Notes under the pieces: model-generated
What the model saw: only the letters and a program-made list of their open reading frames with translations
Databases searched by the model: none
What the model was told of the DNA's origin: nothing
Program-made: the position numbers and the translations under genes
Shown: piece after piece, positions 1 to 8,036 of the stretch
Numbering within the stretch: the stretch's first letter is position 1
Layout of the letters: each line of letters begins with the position of its first letter
Virus record (IMG/VR): IMGVR_UViG_3300047557_000495
Span: 1 to 29,684 of that record
Reading direction: 5' to 3' (one strand)
DNA: 29,684 nt
DNA from: a virus

Positions 1-1
1 C

Positions 2-256
2 TCTCCGCGATCAAACTCGCTATTGTATTATAAACGCCAATTTATGACAAACGCTGCACAATACGTCATGCTGAATTTTGGGCATCACACTTTGCGTTGG
101 CATCTCGCACAGATCCGCGCAAATCGCACAACCTGCGATCTGGTGGCCGCGCATTACGCCCATGACGATGACAACCCCGCTCGACGCACGATTGCCAAAG
201 GTTTGGCTGACTTGCTCAAAGCGAAATCCGAAGATCTTCCCGAAAGTCTGCGATGA
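2..256 (+). CDS. Unknown small protein, 5' end beyond the left edge
   Basis: The reading frame is open to the left edge of the window, so its true start is not shown here. Internal candidates are TTG at 23 and ATG at 44, but neither has a convincing ribosome binding site. If the window ends are joined, the frame continues back to an ATG at 29680 that has a strong TAGGAGG site, giving an 86-residue protein. The visible part is rich in His, Ala and Arg and has no transmembrane segment. Its stop overlaps the ATG of the small terminase gene (ATGA), so the two are probably translationally coupled. I do not recognise a family. Its place just before the terminase genes suggests a role in packaging or early late-gene expression, which is only inference. 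Confidence 0.6.
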   Translation, partial: SPRSNSLLYYKRQFMTNAAQYVMLNFGHHTLRWHLAQIRANRTTCDLVAAHYAHDDDNPARRTIAKGLADLLKAKSEDLPESLR

Positions 257-870
257 CTCAAAGCGAGTACGTCAAACATTCTGGCCTAACCAAAGGTCGC
301 GTTTCTCAGTTGGTTTCAAAGGGTATGCCTTTGGACTCAGCGGAAGCCGCAGATGCTTGGCGTGGGTCTTCAGCCCAACGTCGCAAAGCGGCTATCGAAG
401 CAAGCCACATTCGCTCAGAGCCTTTGGATGGACCGTACCGACCACCGGAAGCCGAAGAGAAAGTGGACCGCTCGCAGGTCGCCAACGACACGCCACAAGG
501 GGCGTATGAGCGGCAAAAGGAGATCGAACGCGCCGCTTATGGCCTAGCAGTTGAAAGCCTCAGAGCGCGGTCTCTGGACGCTGGCCGCATGGTCTCTGTG
601 CATTCGACCGCAGCCAAAAACCTGATTTCAGCCCGTCAAGACGTTCTCGACCTCGCAGAGCGTGAACGGAAGCTGGTCTCTGGAGATTGGGTCAAAAAGG
701 CGATGCTGGACCATGACGGGGCTGTCGCTCAGTTGCTCAAGAGTATGCCTAAGCAGTTGGCTGGTCGCATTGCACCGCATGACCCAGAACACGCTGAGAA
801 CGAGCTAGAGCGATGGGTGCAGGATGTATGCTTGAAGACGTTACACCAGACGGACCCATGGAAATCTTGA
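253..870 (+). CDS. Small terminase subunit, Nu1-like
   Basis: This 205-residue protein should recognise the packaging site and load the large terminase. Residues 1 to about 37 look like the MerR-type winged helix-turn-helix of lambda Nu1: a start like TQSEYVKHSGLTKGRVSQL, then KGMPLD and an AEAADAWR segment. Residues 90-120 are charged and probably helical, consistent with oligomerisation, and the C-terminal 60 residues probably contact the large subunit. The start is fixed by the ATGA overlap with the preceding gene. The large terminase follows after one intervening gene. The assignment rests on the N-terminal pattern and the position; terminase small subunits diverge strongly, so the family is likely but the specific subtype is not certain. 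Confidence 0.8.
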   Translation: MTQSEYVKHSGLTKGRVSQLVSKGMPLDSAEAADAWRGSSAQRRKAAIEASHIRSEPLDGPYRPPEAEEKVDRSQVANDTPQGAYERQKEIERAAYGLAVESLRARSLDAGRMVSVHSTAAKNLISARQDVLDLAERERKLVSGDWVKKAMLDHDGAVAQLLKSMPKQLAGRIAPHDPEHAENELERWVQDVCLKTLHQTDPWKS

Positions 871-1352
871 ACTGTCAAAAGCCGCGAGGGTTGGAGGCTC
901 TTCGTCAAAACAAGATCGCGCTGCGGACCATTGAGCGTGACACCGCTCTCCGGTTCCTGCCGATTGCAGACGACAAACCTTCACGAATCGACGGGTTCAT
1001 TTGGAACCAGAACACCGGCACGATAACCGGAATCTATGAGGTCAAATCTCGGAACTACGGGCTGGAGAAACTGGAATCGACCTACAGCAACGAGTGGATG
1101 ATTTCATGGTCTAAGCTTCAAGCGGCTCTTGATATCACCAAGCACACAAAGCTGCCGTTCTGGGGAGTGCTGCACTTGGAGCCTGACGGTCTGGTGCTGA
1201 TGGTTGAGATCTTCAATGAGAACGCGACGTGGGGTTGCAACGTGCAGTTACGCAACAAGCTATGGGATGGAGTGGAGGAACGTATGGCATTCTTGAACAT
1301 GAGTGAGGCTCGAAAGTACCGCATCGCAGACAATCAAACGGAGCTTTTCTGA
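858..1352 (+). CDS. Putative PD-(D/E)XK nuclease between the terminase genes
   Basis: The protein is 164 residues from ATG 858. ATG 813 and ATG 828 are alternative starts that would overlap the small terminase more deeply. None of the three has a strong ribosome site. Counting from ATG 858, an upstream Glu (IERD, about residue 26), an Asp in SRIDGF (about 45) and the E-V-K of YEVKSR (about 61-63) are arranged as in the PD-(D/E)XK nuclease fold, with a helix after the EVK strand. This is the pattern of Holliday-junction resolvase and VRR-type nucleases. The gene overlaps the large terminase by one base (TGATG), so it belongs to the packaging operon. A role in DNA maturation or junction trimming before packaging is plausible but inferred. 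A dedicated nuclease between TerS and TerL is not part of the standard lambda layout. Confidence 0.55.
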   Translation: MEILNCQKPRGLEALRQNKIALRTIERDTALRFLPIADDKPSRIDGFIWNQNTGTITGIYEVKSRNYGLEKLESTYSNEWMISWSKLQAALDITKHTKLPFWGVLHLEPDGLVLMVEIFNENATWGCNVQLRNKLWDGVEERMAFLNMSEARKYRIADNQTELF

Positions 1353-3202
1353 TGCGAGATCTTGAGCGTGAAATCCTAGAGTTCCGTCGTCAAATCTACC
1401 GTCCGTCTCCACGTCAGACTGTTGTGGAATGGTCAGAGTCGAACCTGACGTTGACTCAAAGGCAGACTGAACATCCCGGCCCATTTTCAACGGCAGTGAG
1501 GCCCTATTGCCGCGAACCGCTGGAGTGCTGGAAAGATCCGTCAGTGTCAGAGGTCACGTTGTGTTGGGGGTCTCAGACCTCCAAAACAACGACGCTCATG
1601 GCTGGACTCGCATGGGCCATCGACACTGAACCGAGTCCTGCACTGTGGTTGATGCCATCCGAGAATCTCGCTCGTAGTTTCTCGAAATCTCGTTGGCTTC
1701 CGATGCTTGAAGACTGTCCCGCGCTCGTGAAGCGATTTCCATCTGACAAAGATCAGATGACCAATTTAGAGCAGCAATTTGACCGCTGCACGTTGACCTT
1801 TGTGGGTTCCAACTCACCGGCAAATCTGGCATCTCGTCCCGTCCGAATTCTGGTCGCTGACGAAGTAGACAAGTTCGCTGAAGCCACCGCCAAAGAAGCC
1901 GATGCATTGGACCTCGCAGAGCAGCGACTCAAAGCGTTCTCAAGCTCAAAAGCCTTCTTCACCAGCACTCCGACAACCTCTGAGGGTCGAATCTGGCAGC
2001 GATTCCTGAGGGGCGATCAAAGACGGTATTACATCCCATGTCCGCATTGCTCCGAGTACATCAAGTTGGAATGGCGACAAGTCACTTGGGACAACGCCAA
2101 GACCGAAGACGGACGACCTGACTGGCAGAAGATCCGATCATCGGCTCATTACGTCTGCCAACTCTGTCAGGGAAAGATAAGTGACAGCCAGAAGGTTGCA
2201 GGGTTACGCAACGGTAAGTGGATTTCTGAGAATCAAGCGAGCCTTCCAAGCGTTCGCTCTTACCACCTGTCGAGCCTTTACAGTCCTGATCGCAAATGCA
2301 CTTGGGGTCACTTGGCGGTCTCGTTCTTGGAGGCCAAAGCGTCAATGATGGGGCTTCAGGGTTTCGTCAACGGTATGCTTGCCGAACCGTGGGAGAACCA
2401 AGAAAGCCAGCAAGAGAGGGTTGAAGTCGTCTCTGACTCTGGCCTACCAGAAGCTCGACGATACCTTACCGCTGACGTTCAAGCCGCTGCTCCGTTCCTG
2501 TGGTGGGTCTGCCGAGAGTGGAGCAAAGGAAACTCGCGTCTTGTCGCTGCTGGTCACGCAGACGACTTTGCCGCTCTGCGACGGGTTCAATTGCAATACA
2601 ACGTGCATGACATGGACGTTGGCATTGATTCGGGCTTCAACTCGCAAGCGGTGTACGATGCTTGCGCCGAGTTCTCGCAGACTTCCAGCAACCCTATAAC
2701 CTACCCATGCGGTCTCCGGTATCCACCAGAAGGTGGACTCCGAAAGCCGATGCTTATCGGTTGGCTCCCAATGAAAGGCCGAGAAACCGGAGCGCGATTC
2801 ACCAGCAAGACCGGAGCAATCCATCCGTTCGGTATCTCGACATCAACGTCAATGAGAACCGATGCGGTTCAACCTCTGCTGGTGTTCGACACTGAGCATA
2901 TGCGGGAAGTTCTCCAGCGGCTCCGTAAAGGCTCTGATTCCAACCAATGGACTGTCTGTAGCCTACCAGCACCGCTAGAGGCTGAAGGAGCATTTGCGGC
3001 TGATTCTGACACATACTGGAAGCATTTGGATTCTCACATTCTCAAGCCAACAGCTAACAGAGCGGGTCGAATCAAACATCTCTGGTTCAAGCGCAACACT
3101 CGCTGGCCCGATCACTTGCACGACTGCGAGCTTATGCAATTGGCAATGGTGATGCTGTGGAATGATCTGGCGTCTAGCACCGCTGAAATTTCTGGTAGTT
3201 GA
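1352..3202 (+). CDS. Large terminase subunit, lambda GpA family
   Basis: This 616-residue protein is the ATP-driven packaging motor and DNA-cutting nuclease. The Walker A-like loop is GSQTSKTT (residues 73-80), the Walker B is VRILVADEVD (164-173) with the catalytic acidic pair at 170-171, and STPTT (205-209) fits the coupling motif. A Cys4 zinc site follows (CPHC at 230-233, CQLC at 269-272), typical of the GpA family. The C-terminal half carries an acidic nuclease-type centre beginning at DVGIDSGF, with HDCE near the end. The length agrees with lambda GpA (641 residues). It starts on the last base of the upstream stop codon. GpA-type motors usually cut at cos sites, so a cos site is expected near the terminase genes. 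Confidence 0.95.
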   Translation: MRDLEREILEFRRQIYRPSPRQTVVEWSESNLTLTQRQTEHPGPFSTAVRPYCREPLECWKDPSVSEVTLCWGSQTSKTTTLMAGLAWAIDTEPSPALWLMPSENLARSFSKSRWLPMLEDCPALVKRFPSDKDQMTNLEQQFDRCTLTFVGSNSPANLASRPVRILVADEVDKFAEATAKEADALDLAEQRLKAFSSSKAFFTSTPTTSEGRIWQRFLRGDQRRYYIPCPHCSEYIKLEWRQVTWDNAKTEDGRPDWQKIRSSAHYVCQLCQGKISDSQKVAGLRNGKWISENQASLPSVRSYHLSSLYSPDRKCTWGHLAVSFLEAKASMMGLQGFVNGMLAEPWENQESQQERVEVVSDSGLPEARRYLTADVQAAAPFLWWVCREWSKGNSRLVAAGHADDFAALRRVQLQYNVHDMDVGIDSGFNSQAVYDACAEFSQTSSNPITYPCGLRYPPEGGLRKPMLIGWLPMKGRETGARFTSKTGAIHPFGISTSTSMRTDAVQPLLVFDTEHMREVLQRLRKGSDSNQWTVCSLPAPLEAEGAFAADSDTYWKHLDSHILKPTANRAGRIKHLWFKRNTRWPDHLHDCELMQLAMVMLWNDLASSTAEISGS

Positions 3203-3234
3203 CAGACTCACTGCTCTGTGGATAGTCCGCGCAA

Positions 3235-3636
3235 GTGTTCACTTACACAGTAGCGACTAAGCGAGCTTACTTGCGTACCACCTACGCGAGCAGAGGCTCT
3301 TTGACGCTGCTGGAAGCGTTGACCGCTAAGTTGACTGTCTCGGCTAACTCTCAAGAGTCAGGTCAAATTGTCAGACAGACCTCTAGCAGTGACGTTTCAG
3401 TGGAGTTCGCTGAACCCGGAAAGGGGACGGCGGCTCCGCTTGAGATGCTGGAAATGTGGGAATCTCTGTTGGGAGATTACGACTACGCTGTAACTTTGTT
3501 GTCTGGCGATGGAATCACCAGCCCGACTGATCTCCAGATCTACAACAAGATGCTTGGCGCAATCTTGATTGCGACCACTCGTTACTACGGAGACTTCACT
3601 CAGTTCCGCAGAGAGCCAACCGTCAGGATGTCTTAA
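3235..3636 (+). CDS. Unknown protein in the gpW position
   Basis: The frame opens after a TAG at 3223 and the first usable start is GTG at 3235. There is no clear Shine-Dalgarno sequence, and TTG 3268 is an alternative. The 133-residue product has no transmembrane segment and ends immediately before the portal ATG, with no gap. The C-terminal half is mostly helical with many aromatic residues, and the middle is rich in Ser, Thr and Gln. In lambda this slot, between large terminase and portal, is filled by the head-tail joining protein gpW, but gpW is only 68 residues and I see no convincing similarity. I therefore call it a hypothetical packaging or head protein. Confidence 0.7.
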   Translation: MFTYTVATKRAYLRTTYASRGSLTLLEALTAKLTVSANSQESGQIVRQTSSSDVSVEFAEPGKGTAAPLEMLEMWESLLGDYDYAVTLLSGDGITSPTDLQIYNKMLGAILIATTRYYGDFTQFRREPTVRMS

Positions 3637-5217
3637 ATGGGAATCCTAGCCACCATCCGAGAGAAGCTCTTTGCTGCTCCTGCTAACAAGTACGAAGGGG
3701 CAAGCCAGTCTTTGCGCCGTTCGTATCTGGATACGTCTTACACGTCTGCTCGTTTCGACGTTACCAGTTCGACCCGACAAGCCATTGTCCGTAAATCGCG
3801 TTTCTTTGAACAGAATAACGCGATAATGAACAGGTTGGGAGATCTGTTTGAGTCTTACACAGTTGGCTCTTCGTTCTCTGTTCAACCTGCTTCTAGCGAT
3901 CCCGCTTGGAATCTTAAGGCTAAGAAGTGGTTTGATATTTGGAGCCGATATCCCGACATCGGCTCCCGTCAGTCGTTCTCGACGCTCATGGGCCAAGCTG
4001 CCCGTGGGTGGTTCTATGACGGTGAGTCTTTCATTCTGCTTACCCGTGGAGAAAGCGGAAAACCGCGACTCCAGTTGATTGAGGCTCAATCCATCGCAAC
4101 TCCGGTGGGTATGGAGTCTGACCTGACCGTGTTTGACGGTATCCGGTTTGACCCGAAGACGGGACGTGCTGTTTCCTACTTCATTGGTTCCGAGAAAACG
4201 CAGGGAAATCTAGTCGATGTTCGCTCCATTCCTGCGGATTCGGTCGTTCACATTTACGAGCCAAATCGTCCCGGTCAACTCCGAGGTCTACCGTTCGTCA
4301 GTGCGGTTATCAATGATCTCCACGATCTCGACGACCTCCAGAAGCTGGAGATGGAAGCTTGCAAACTCGGAGCCTCAGTCGCTCAGATCGTCAAGACCGT
4401 AAGCGGTGAGATCCAAGCCTCTAGTCTCCGCGCTGGCATTGGAGCCAATGTTACGCCTAACACTGCCGAGACGTATTACGAGCAGGTTTTCGGTTCTTCA
4501 GTTAAAGTTCTTAAGAACGGAGACACTTTCGAGCAGTTCGCCACCGAGCGTCCCGGTGTCAATATGCGCGAGTATTGGCGGCAATTGACCGAGAAGGTCT
4601 GTGCTGGTGTTGGTATTCCTTACGTTTTGGTCTATCCCGAATCCATGCAGGGAACTGTCTATCGCGGAGCGTTAGACATGTCCGCTGTTTGGTTCCGCTC
4701 GCGCCATCAAGTGATGGCTTCTGCTGCTCGTCGTATTTACGAGTACGTCATGGAGTATGCGATCAAGAGCGATCCGACTCTGAATGACGCTCCGTCTGAC
4801 TGGTACGAAGTCTCCATCACTGCTCCGCGCTCGCCCAATGTTGACGTTGGACGTAACTCGGCGGCTCAACTTGCAGAACTTGAGGCCGGTGTTGTGACTT
4901 ACGATGAAGTCTACGGTGCGCGTGGACTTGATTGGCGTTCTGCTCTTGAGGCTAAGGCTCAACAAGCTTTATATATTAGAGAGCTTGCAAGCAAATACGG
5001 ACTCCGAGTGTCGGAAGTTTCTACTATACAAGAGGATCGGCCAGAGCGTATTAAGACCGAGCCGACAATTCCGCAGCCTCCAGAGCCAGATCCTAGCAAC
5101 AGCCCGAGTCCTGTTGCGGCACCTGATAGCGGTTCTGATTCTGAGGTTGTCGATGAAACGGTTGTGACCGCTTCAGTCAAAAAGCAACGTAAGCCGAGAG
5201 CCAAGAAAACCGAATGA
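3637..5217 (+). CDS. Portal protein, lambda gpB type
   Basis: The 526-residue protein should form the dodecameric ring at the capsid vertex through which DNA enters and leaves. The N-terminal half follows the lambda portal pattern: SLRRSYLDTSYTSARFDVTS, then an RKSRFFEQNNAIMNRLGDLF stretch and a YDGESFILL strand. The central part has the stem and clip-like segment, with NDLHDLDDLQKLEMEACKLG. The last 60 residues, after about residue 465, are rich in Pro, Ser and Glu and end in a basic KKQRKPRAKK tail, so they are probably disordered. The length matches lambda gpB (533 residues). It starts directly after the previous stop and overlaps the protease gene by four bases. Confidence 0.93.
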   Translation: MGILATIREKLFAAPANKYEGASQSLRRSYLDTSYTSARFDVTSSTRQAIVRKSRFFEQNNAIMNRLGDLFESYTVGSSFSVQPASSDPAWNLKAKKWFDIWSRYPDIGSRQSFSTLMGQAARGWFYDGESFILLTRGESGKPRLQLIEAQSIATPVGMESDLTVFDGIRFDPKTGRAVSYFIGSEKTQGNLVDVRSIPADSVVHIYEPNRPGQLRGLPFVSAVINDLHDLDDLQKLEMEACKLGASVAQIVKTVSGEIQASSLRAGIGANVTPNTAETYYEQVFGSSVKVLKNGDTFEQFATERPGVNMREYWRQLTEKVCAGVGIPYVLVYPESMQGTVYRGALDMSAVWFRSRHQVMASAARRIYEYVMEYAIKSDPTLNDAPSDWYEVSITAPRSPNVDVGRNSAAQLAELEAGVVTYDEVYGARGLDWRSALEAKAQQALYIRELASKYGLRVSEVSTIQEDRPERIKTEPTIPQPPEPDPSNSPSPVAAPDSGSDSEVVDETVVTASVKKQRKPRAKKTE

Positions 5218-7349
5218 GCTTCACCAAGAAATCAGATTGGCTCTATTACTCACCGGCAAATTCTGCTGGTGAGACTTCGACCATCCAGATCTTCGATCAG
5301 ATCGGTGAGGACTGGTTTGGTGGTGCTGGACTGTCTGCAAAGCAATTCTCTGACGTTCTTGCTGAAGTTGGAAATGGGCCGCTCTTGGTGGAGATCAACT
5401 CTCCCGGTGGCAACGTTTGGGACGGTCTCAGCATCTATAACCAGCTTCGCGGTCGCAAAGCTCCGGTGACGACCCGAGTGGTTGGCATCGCTGCTTCGAT
5501 TGCTTCCATCATTGCGCTTGCCGGTGATCGCGTTGAGATGGCCGATGCCGCTCTGATGATGATTCACGATCCGTCTGGAATGGCCGCTGGCACTTCCGAG
5601 GATATGCGGAAGATGGCTGATGCTCTTGATCAACACGCTGAAGTGCTGGTTGGAGTGTATGCCAAGAAGACCGGCAAGTCTCCTGAGTCTATCCGCGCTG
5701 CGATGAAGGCTGAGACTTGGTTCACCACCGCCGAAGCTTTGGCTTTCGGTCTGGTGGACAAGCCGATCAAACAGCTTGCGATGGCTGCGAAGTGGCATCC
5801 TCGCGCTGTTACTAAGACCGCTCCCGAGACGGTCAAAAACAATCTCCGCCGAGGTCTTGAGCAGTACGCTGAAGGTTTGGCTGGTGAAGGTCTGGAAAAG
5901 CAGACCGTTCTTGAGGCTGAGTCTCTGGTCGCTGGAGAGCAGCCAACCGAAGATAAAGTCGAGAAGGCTAATGCTTGGTGGGGTCGCAACGAGCGATTCT
6001 TGGCAGCAGAGCCTAACACTCCTGCCGATGTCGCTGCCAACCTTTGGGGTGGTGCGGCTGGACGCGACTGGTTCCGCGCTCTTTACGCTCAGTTGGAGCG
6101 TGAAGAACTGGAGGAAGATGATTCCCCAGATGATAAGATTTCGACCAACAGCACCAACGCTGAAGGCGAGGCTGGCGTGACCAACACGCCGCAACCAACA
6201 CACAACAACACCGACACAACCATGTCTGACACTACTACTGTGGCGGCTGCGGCTCCTGCTGCTTCCGTCGATCTTGCTTCCATTATGGCCAAGCTCTCCG
6301 CTCTGGAAGCTTCGTTGAAGTCTCCCGCCGCTGCTCCCGCTCCCGAGCCGGTGCGTCCTGTGATTGAGAACCTCGGCAACCCGCTGCTGGAGAAGCATCG
6401 CGGTCTCCGCGCTGGTGCCGAGCGTCGCAAGTTCCTTGTGGAGAACCACAGCGAGCTTCTGCGTCAGTCGCAGATTCACGCCCCGCAGAACGCTAACACG
6501 TTCACCTCGACGCTGGTTGTGGATTACCTCGCTGATGCTATCATCACCGTTGCTGCTACCAAGCTGGCGATGGTTGACGCTTTCAGCCGCAACGTGGGTC
6601 TCGACAACCTCCGCCCGAAGGCCACCGTTCGCGTCAAGAAGTTCACGACTGGCACCGCCGCTCAGGTCAATCCCACCAACTGGGAGACCAACAACGATTC
6701 GACGCTTGCCGCTACCTCGGTGACCGTTGACCAGATCAGCAAGAACTTCACGGTCACGCAGGAGGAACTGAATCAGGGCTTCGCTCTGGCTGACCTCGCT
6801 GCCGGTTCTGCTGACCTGTTTGCCTACGGCATCAGCGACAAGATCACTGCCGTGATGACCGCTGCCAACTACGGCACCGCGATCACGATCGGCACCGCTG
6901 CCAACTTCGACACCAGCGACCTCCCCGCGATTCTGGCTGCTGCCAAGAACTACCGCAGCAAGAACCTCGTTCTGGACGGTGGACACATTGCTCGTCTGTT
7001 GTTCTCGTCCGCCGCTAACACCTTCCCCGATGGCCGTCTGGCCGCGCTGGCGAACGGTCGTTTCGGCTTCGATGTCATCGCTGAGAACAACCGCTGGACT
7101 GGTGCTGAGACCAACACCGCTGGCTTCGTCTGCGGTCCCGACGCGATCGCCATTGCTGCCGGTCTGCCGGTTGGAATGGTTGCCGGTGAGTTCATTGAGC
7201 AGCGCACGGTCACGACCAACAACGGTCTGTCCTGCTTGCTCTCGGTCTGGTACTCCCGCGCTACCCGCTCGCACATGGCGTCTTACGACATCATGTTCGG
7301 TGCCGCTGCTGCGGACACCACTCAAGCCGAGGTTCTGATCACCGCTTAA
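5214..7349 (+). CDS. ClpP-like prohead protease fused to major capsid protein
   Basis: One uninterrupted 711-residue frame encodes two virion functions. Residues 1 to about 190 are an S14/ClpP-like maturation protease: NSPGG at 62-66, the nucleophile Ser95 in GIAASIAS, and His118 in MMIHDP. Residues 190-335 form a charged, probably helical scaffold-like linker that ends in a low-complexity Thr/Asn/Pro stretch. From Met337 the sequence is a HK97-fold-type capsid protein of about 375 residues, starting with an Ala-rich coiled delta-like segment. Codons from this point shift strongly towards C-ending forms, as expected for the most highly expressed virion protein. Lambda also couples protease and scaffold (gpC with nested Nu3), but its capsid gene E is separate. 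Proteolytic separation or internal initiation is needed to make free capsid protein. Confidence 0.9.
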   Translation: MSFTKKSDWLYYSPANSAGETSTIQIFDQIGEDWFGGAGLSAKQFSDVLAEVGNGPLLVEINSPGGNVWDGLSIYNQLRGRKAPVTTRVVGIAASIASIIALAGDRVEMADAALMMIHDPSGMAAGTSEDMRKMADALDQHAEVLVGVYAKKTGKSPESIRAAMKAETWFTTAEALAFGLVDKPIKQLAMAAKWHPRAVTKTAPETVKNNLRRGLEQYAEGLAGEGLEKQTVLEAESLVAGEQPTEDKVEKANAWWGRNERFLAAEPNTPADVAANLWGGAAGRDWFRALYAQLEREELEEDDSPDDKISTNSTNAEGEAGVTNTPQPTHNNTDTTMSDTTTVAAAAPAASVDLASIMAKLSALEASLKSPAAAPAPEPVRPVIENLGNPLLEKHRGLRAGAERRKFLVENHSELLRQSQIHAPQNANTFTSTLVVDYLADAIITVAATKLAMVDAFSRNVGLDNLRPKATVRVKKFTTGTAAQVNPTNWETNNDSTLAATSVTVDQISKNFTVTQEELNQGFALADLAAGSADLFAYGISDKITAVMTAANYGTAITIGTAANFDTSDLPAILAAAKNYRSKNLVLDGGHIARLLFSSAANTFPDGRLAALANGRFGFDVIAENNRWTGAETNTAGFVCGPDAIAIAAGLPVGMVAGEFIEQRTVTTNNGLSCLLSVWYSRATRSHMASYDIMFGAAAADTTQAEVLITA
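6193..6224 (+). promoter_or_regulatory. Candidate internal translation start for the capsid protein
   Basis: An in-frame ATG at 6222 is preceded by a C- and A-rich, almost G-free stretch (CAACAACACCGACACAACC just before it). This matches the leaders of several independent genes here, such as the CTAACACAAC before 13022. Read as protein, it gives the odd low-complexity run TNTPQPTHNNTDTT, which looks more like a translated leader than a folded linker. Initiation here would yield a 375-residue capsid protein beginning MSDTTTVAAAAP. No Shine-Dalgarno sequence is present, and direct proof is lacking. Confidence 0.5.
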
Positions 7350-7360
7350 TCCTAAAGGAT

Positions 7361-7537
7361 ATGCGTATTGCAACCACCATTGCAGTGGACAAGAACGGCA
7401 AGAGCAAAATCGTTTCTGGTCCCGATGTTGACGCGACTCTCCAGCGCGACAACTTCAACACTGCGAACGTCCCAGAAGGAGGCAAGCTTATCCTGTGGAT
7501 ACAGGGAGCCTTAGCACCGAAAGTCCGAAAAGGTTAA
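7361..7537 (+). CDS. Small unknown protein after the capsid gene
   Basis: This 58-residue frame starts MRIATTIAVDKNGKSKIV and ends with basic residues (KVRKG). An AAAGGA stretch lies just before the ATG, closer than usual but the only Shine-Dalgarno-like signal nearby. It begins 11 bases after the capsid stop and ends just before a strong hairpin, so it is probably co-transcribed with the capsid gene. Its codons resemble those of its neighbours. I do not recognise a family; a minor head protein is possible from position alone. Confidence 0.55.
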   Translation: MRIATTIAVDKNGKSKIVSGPDVDATLQRDNFNTANVPEGGKLILWIQGALAPKVRKG

Positions 7538-7545
7538 CCTAAAAT

Positions 7546-7582
7546 GAGGGGGGGCTGCTGGAAAGTTCCAGTGGTCCCCCTC
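7546..7582 (+). terminator. Long GC-rich hairpin downstream of the capsid block
   Basis: The arms CTGGAA (7558-7563) and TTCCAG (7566-7571) pair perfectly. The stem extends outwards through G-U pairs into a run of Gs opposite TCCCCC, giving about 15 continuous pairs with a tiny loop. No T-run follows, so it is not a classical factor-independent terminator. It sits 15 bases before the next start codon. Partial termination, an RNA processing site or a stabiliser of the abundant capsid transcript all fit. Confidence 0.5.
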
Positions 7583-7597
7583 TAACCAGATTTCAAA

Positions 7598-7867
7598 ATG
7601 TCCGCATACCAGACCGATGTAGCAACGCAGGATTCGATGGGTCATCAGGGTTTCACTCTGGTTACCGGAACGTCCGCTCAGACGAGCGGTTACATCGCAA
7701 TTCAGACCATCACCGCGACCGTGATTTCGTCCATTGCTGGCACTGGTATCACCGGAACGTGGAGTGGCACCACCATTCCCGCTGGCATCACCATCGTGGG
7801 TAAGATCAGCAGCTTTACGCTGACCTCTGGTGCGGTCATCGCTTACTTCGCTCGCGCCACCACCTGA
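7598..7867 (+). CDS. Small probable virion (decoration-type) protein
   Basis: The 89-residue protein is rich in Thr, Ser, Ile and Gly and has a beta-strand pattern throughout (GYIAIQTITATVISS, ITIVGKISSFTLTSGAVIAYFA). Short all-beta proteins ending in a pattern like SFTLTSGAVIAY commonly lie next to capsid genes in metagenomic phages and are thought to be virion surface or decoration proteins. That is from general memory of such loci, not a proven match. It has no Shine-Dalgarno site; an A-rich TTTCAAA precedes the ATG. The stop overlaps the next start (TGATG). Confidence 0.7.
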   Translation: MSAYQTDVATQDSMGHQGFTLVTGTSAQTSGYIAIQTITATVISSIAGTGITGTWSGTTIPAGITIVGKISSFTLTSGAVIAYFARATT

Positions 7868-8025
7868 TGACACTCGCGCTCTCACTGCAACTGTCCACGT
7901 CGGATGATGCGATCGAAGTCGCATATCCTGCGATGGACCGTTGGATGTTGCAGGAGGACGGCACGTCATTCGTTCTCCAAGAGGACGGCACTTCCAAAAT
8001 CGTTTTCTCACTCTCCACCGACTAA
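7867..8025 (+). CDS. 52-residue protein with duplicated LQEDGTS motif
   Basis: The frame starts on the last base of the preceding stop. Its C-terminal half contains two consecutive copies of LQEDGTS (about residues 28-34 and 37-43), each followed by a hydrophobic strand, then IVFSL. Such repeats are expected to form short beta-hairpins. A diverged version occurs in the connector-like protein beginning at 11289. I do not know the function. The coupling to the upstream gene and the place between capsid and fibre genes suggest a minor structural component. Confidence 0.6.
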   Translation: MTLALSLQLSTSDDAIEVAYPAMDRWMLQEDGTSFVLQEDGTSKIVFSLSTD

Positions 8026-8036
8026 CTTCCTGACCT

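Noticed and set aside
78-509. A 143-residue frame overlapping the first two genes
   Set aside because: It lies in a different frame across two well-supported overlapping genes and shows no domain; it is a shadow.
5250-7373. A 707-residue antisense reading frame opposite the protease-capsid gene
   Set aside because: The opposite frame is a clear protease and capsid gene. Long antisense frames arise from its codon bias, and the antisense protein is low-complexity Arg/Ser/Gly/Val with no recognisable domain.
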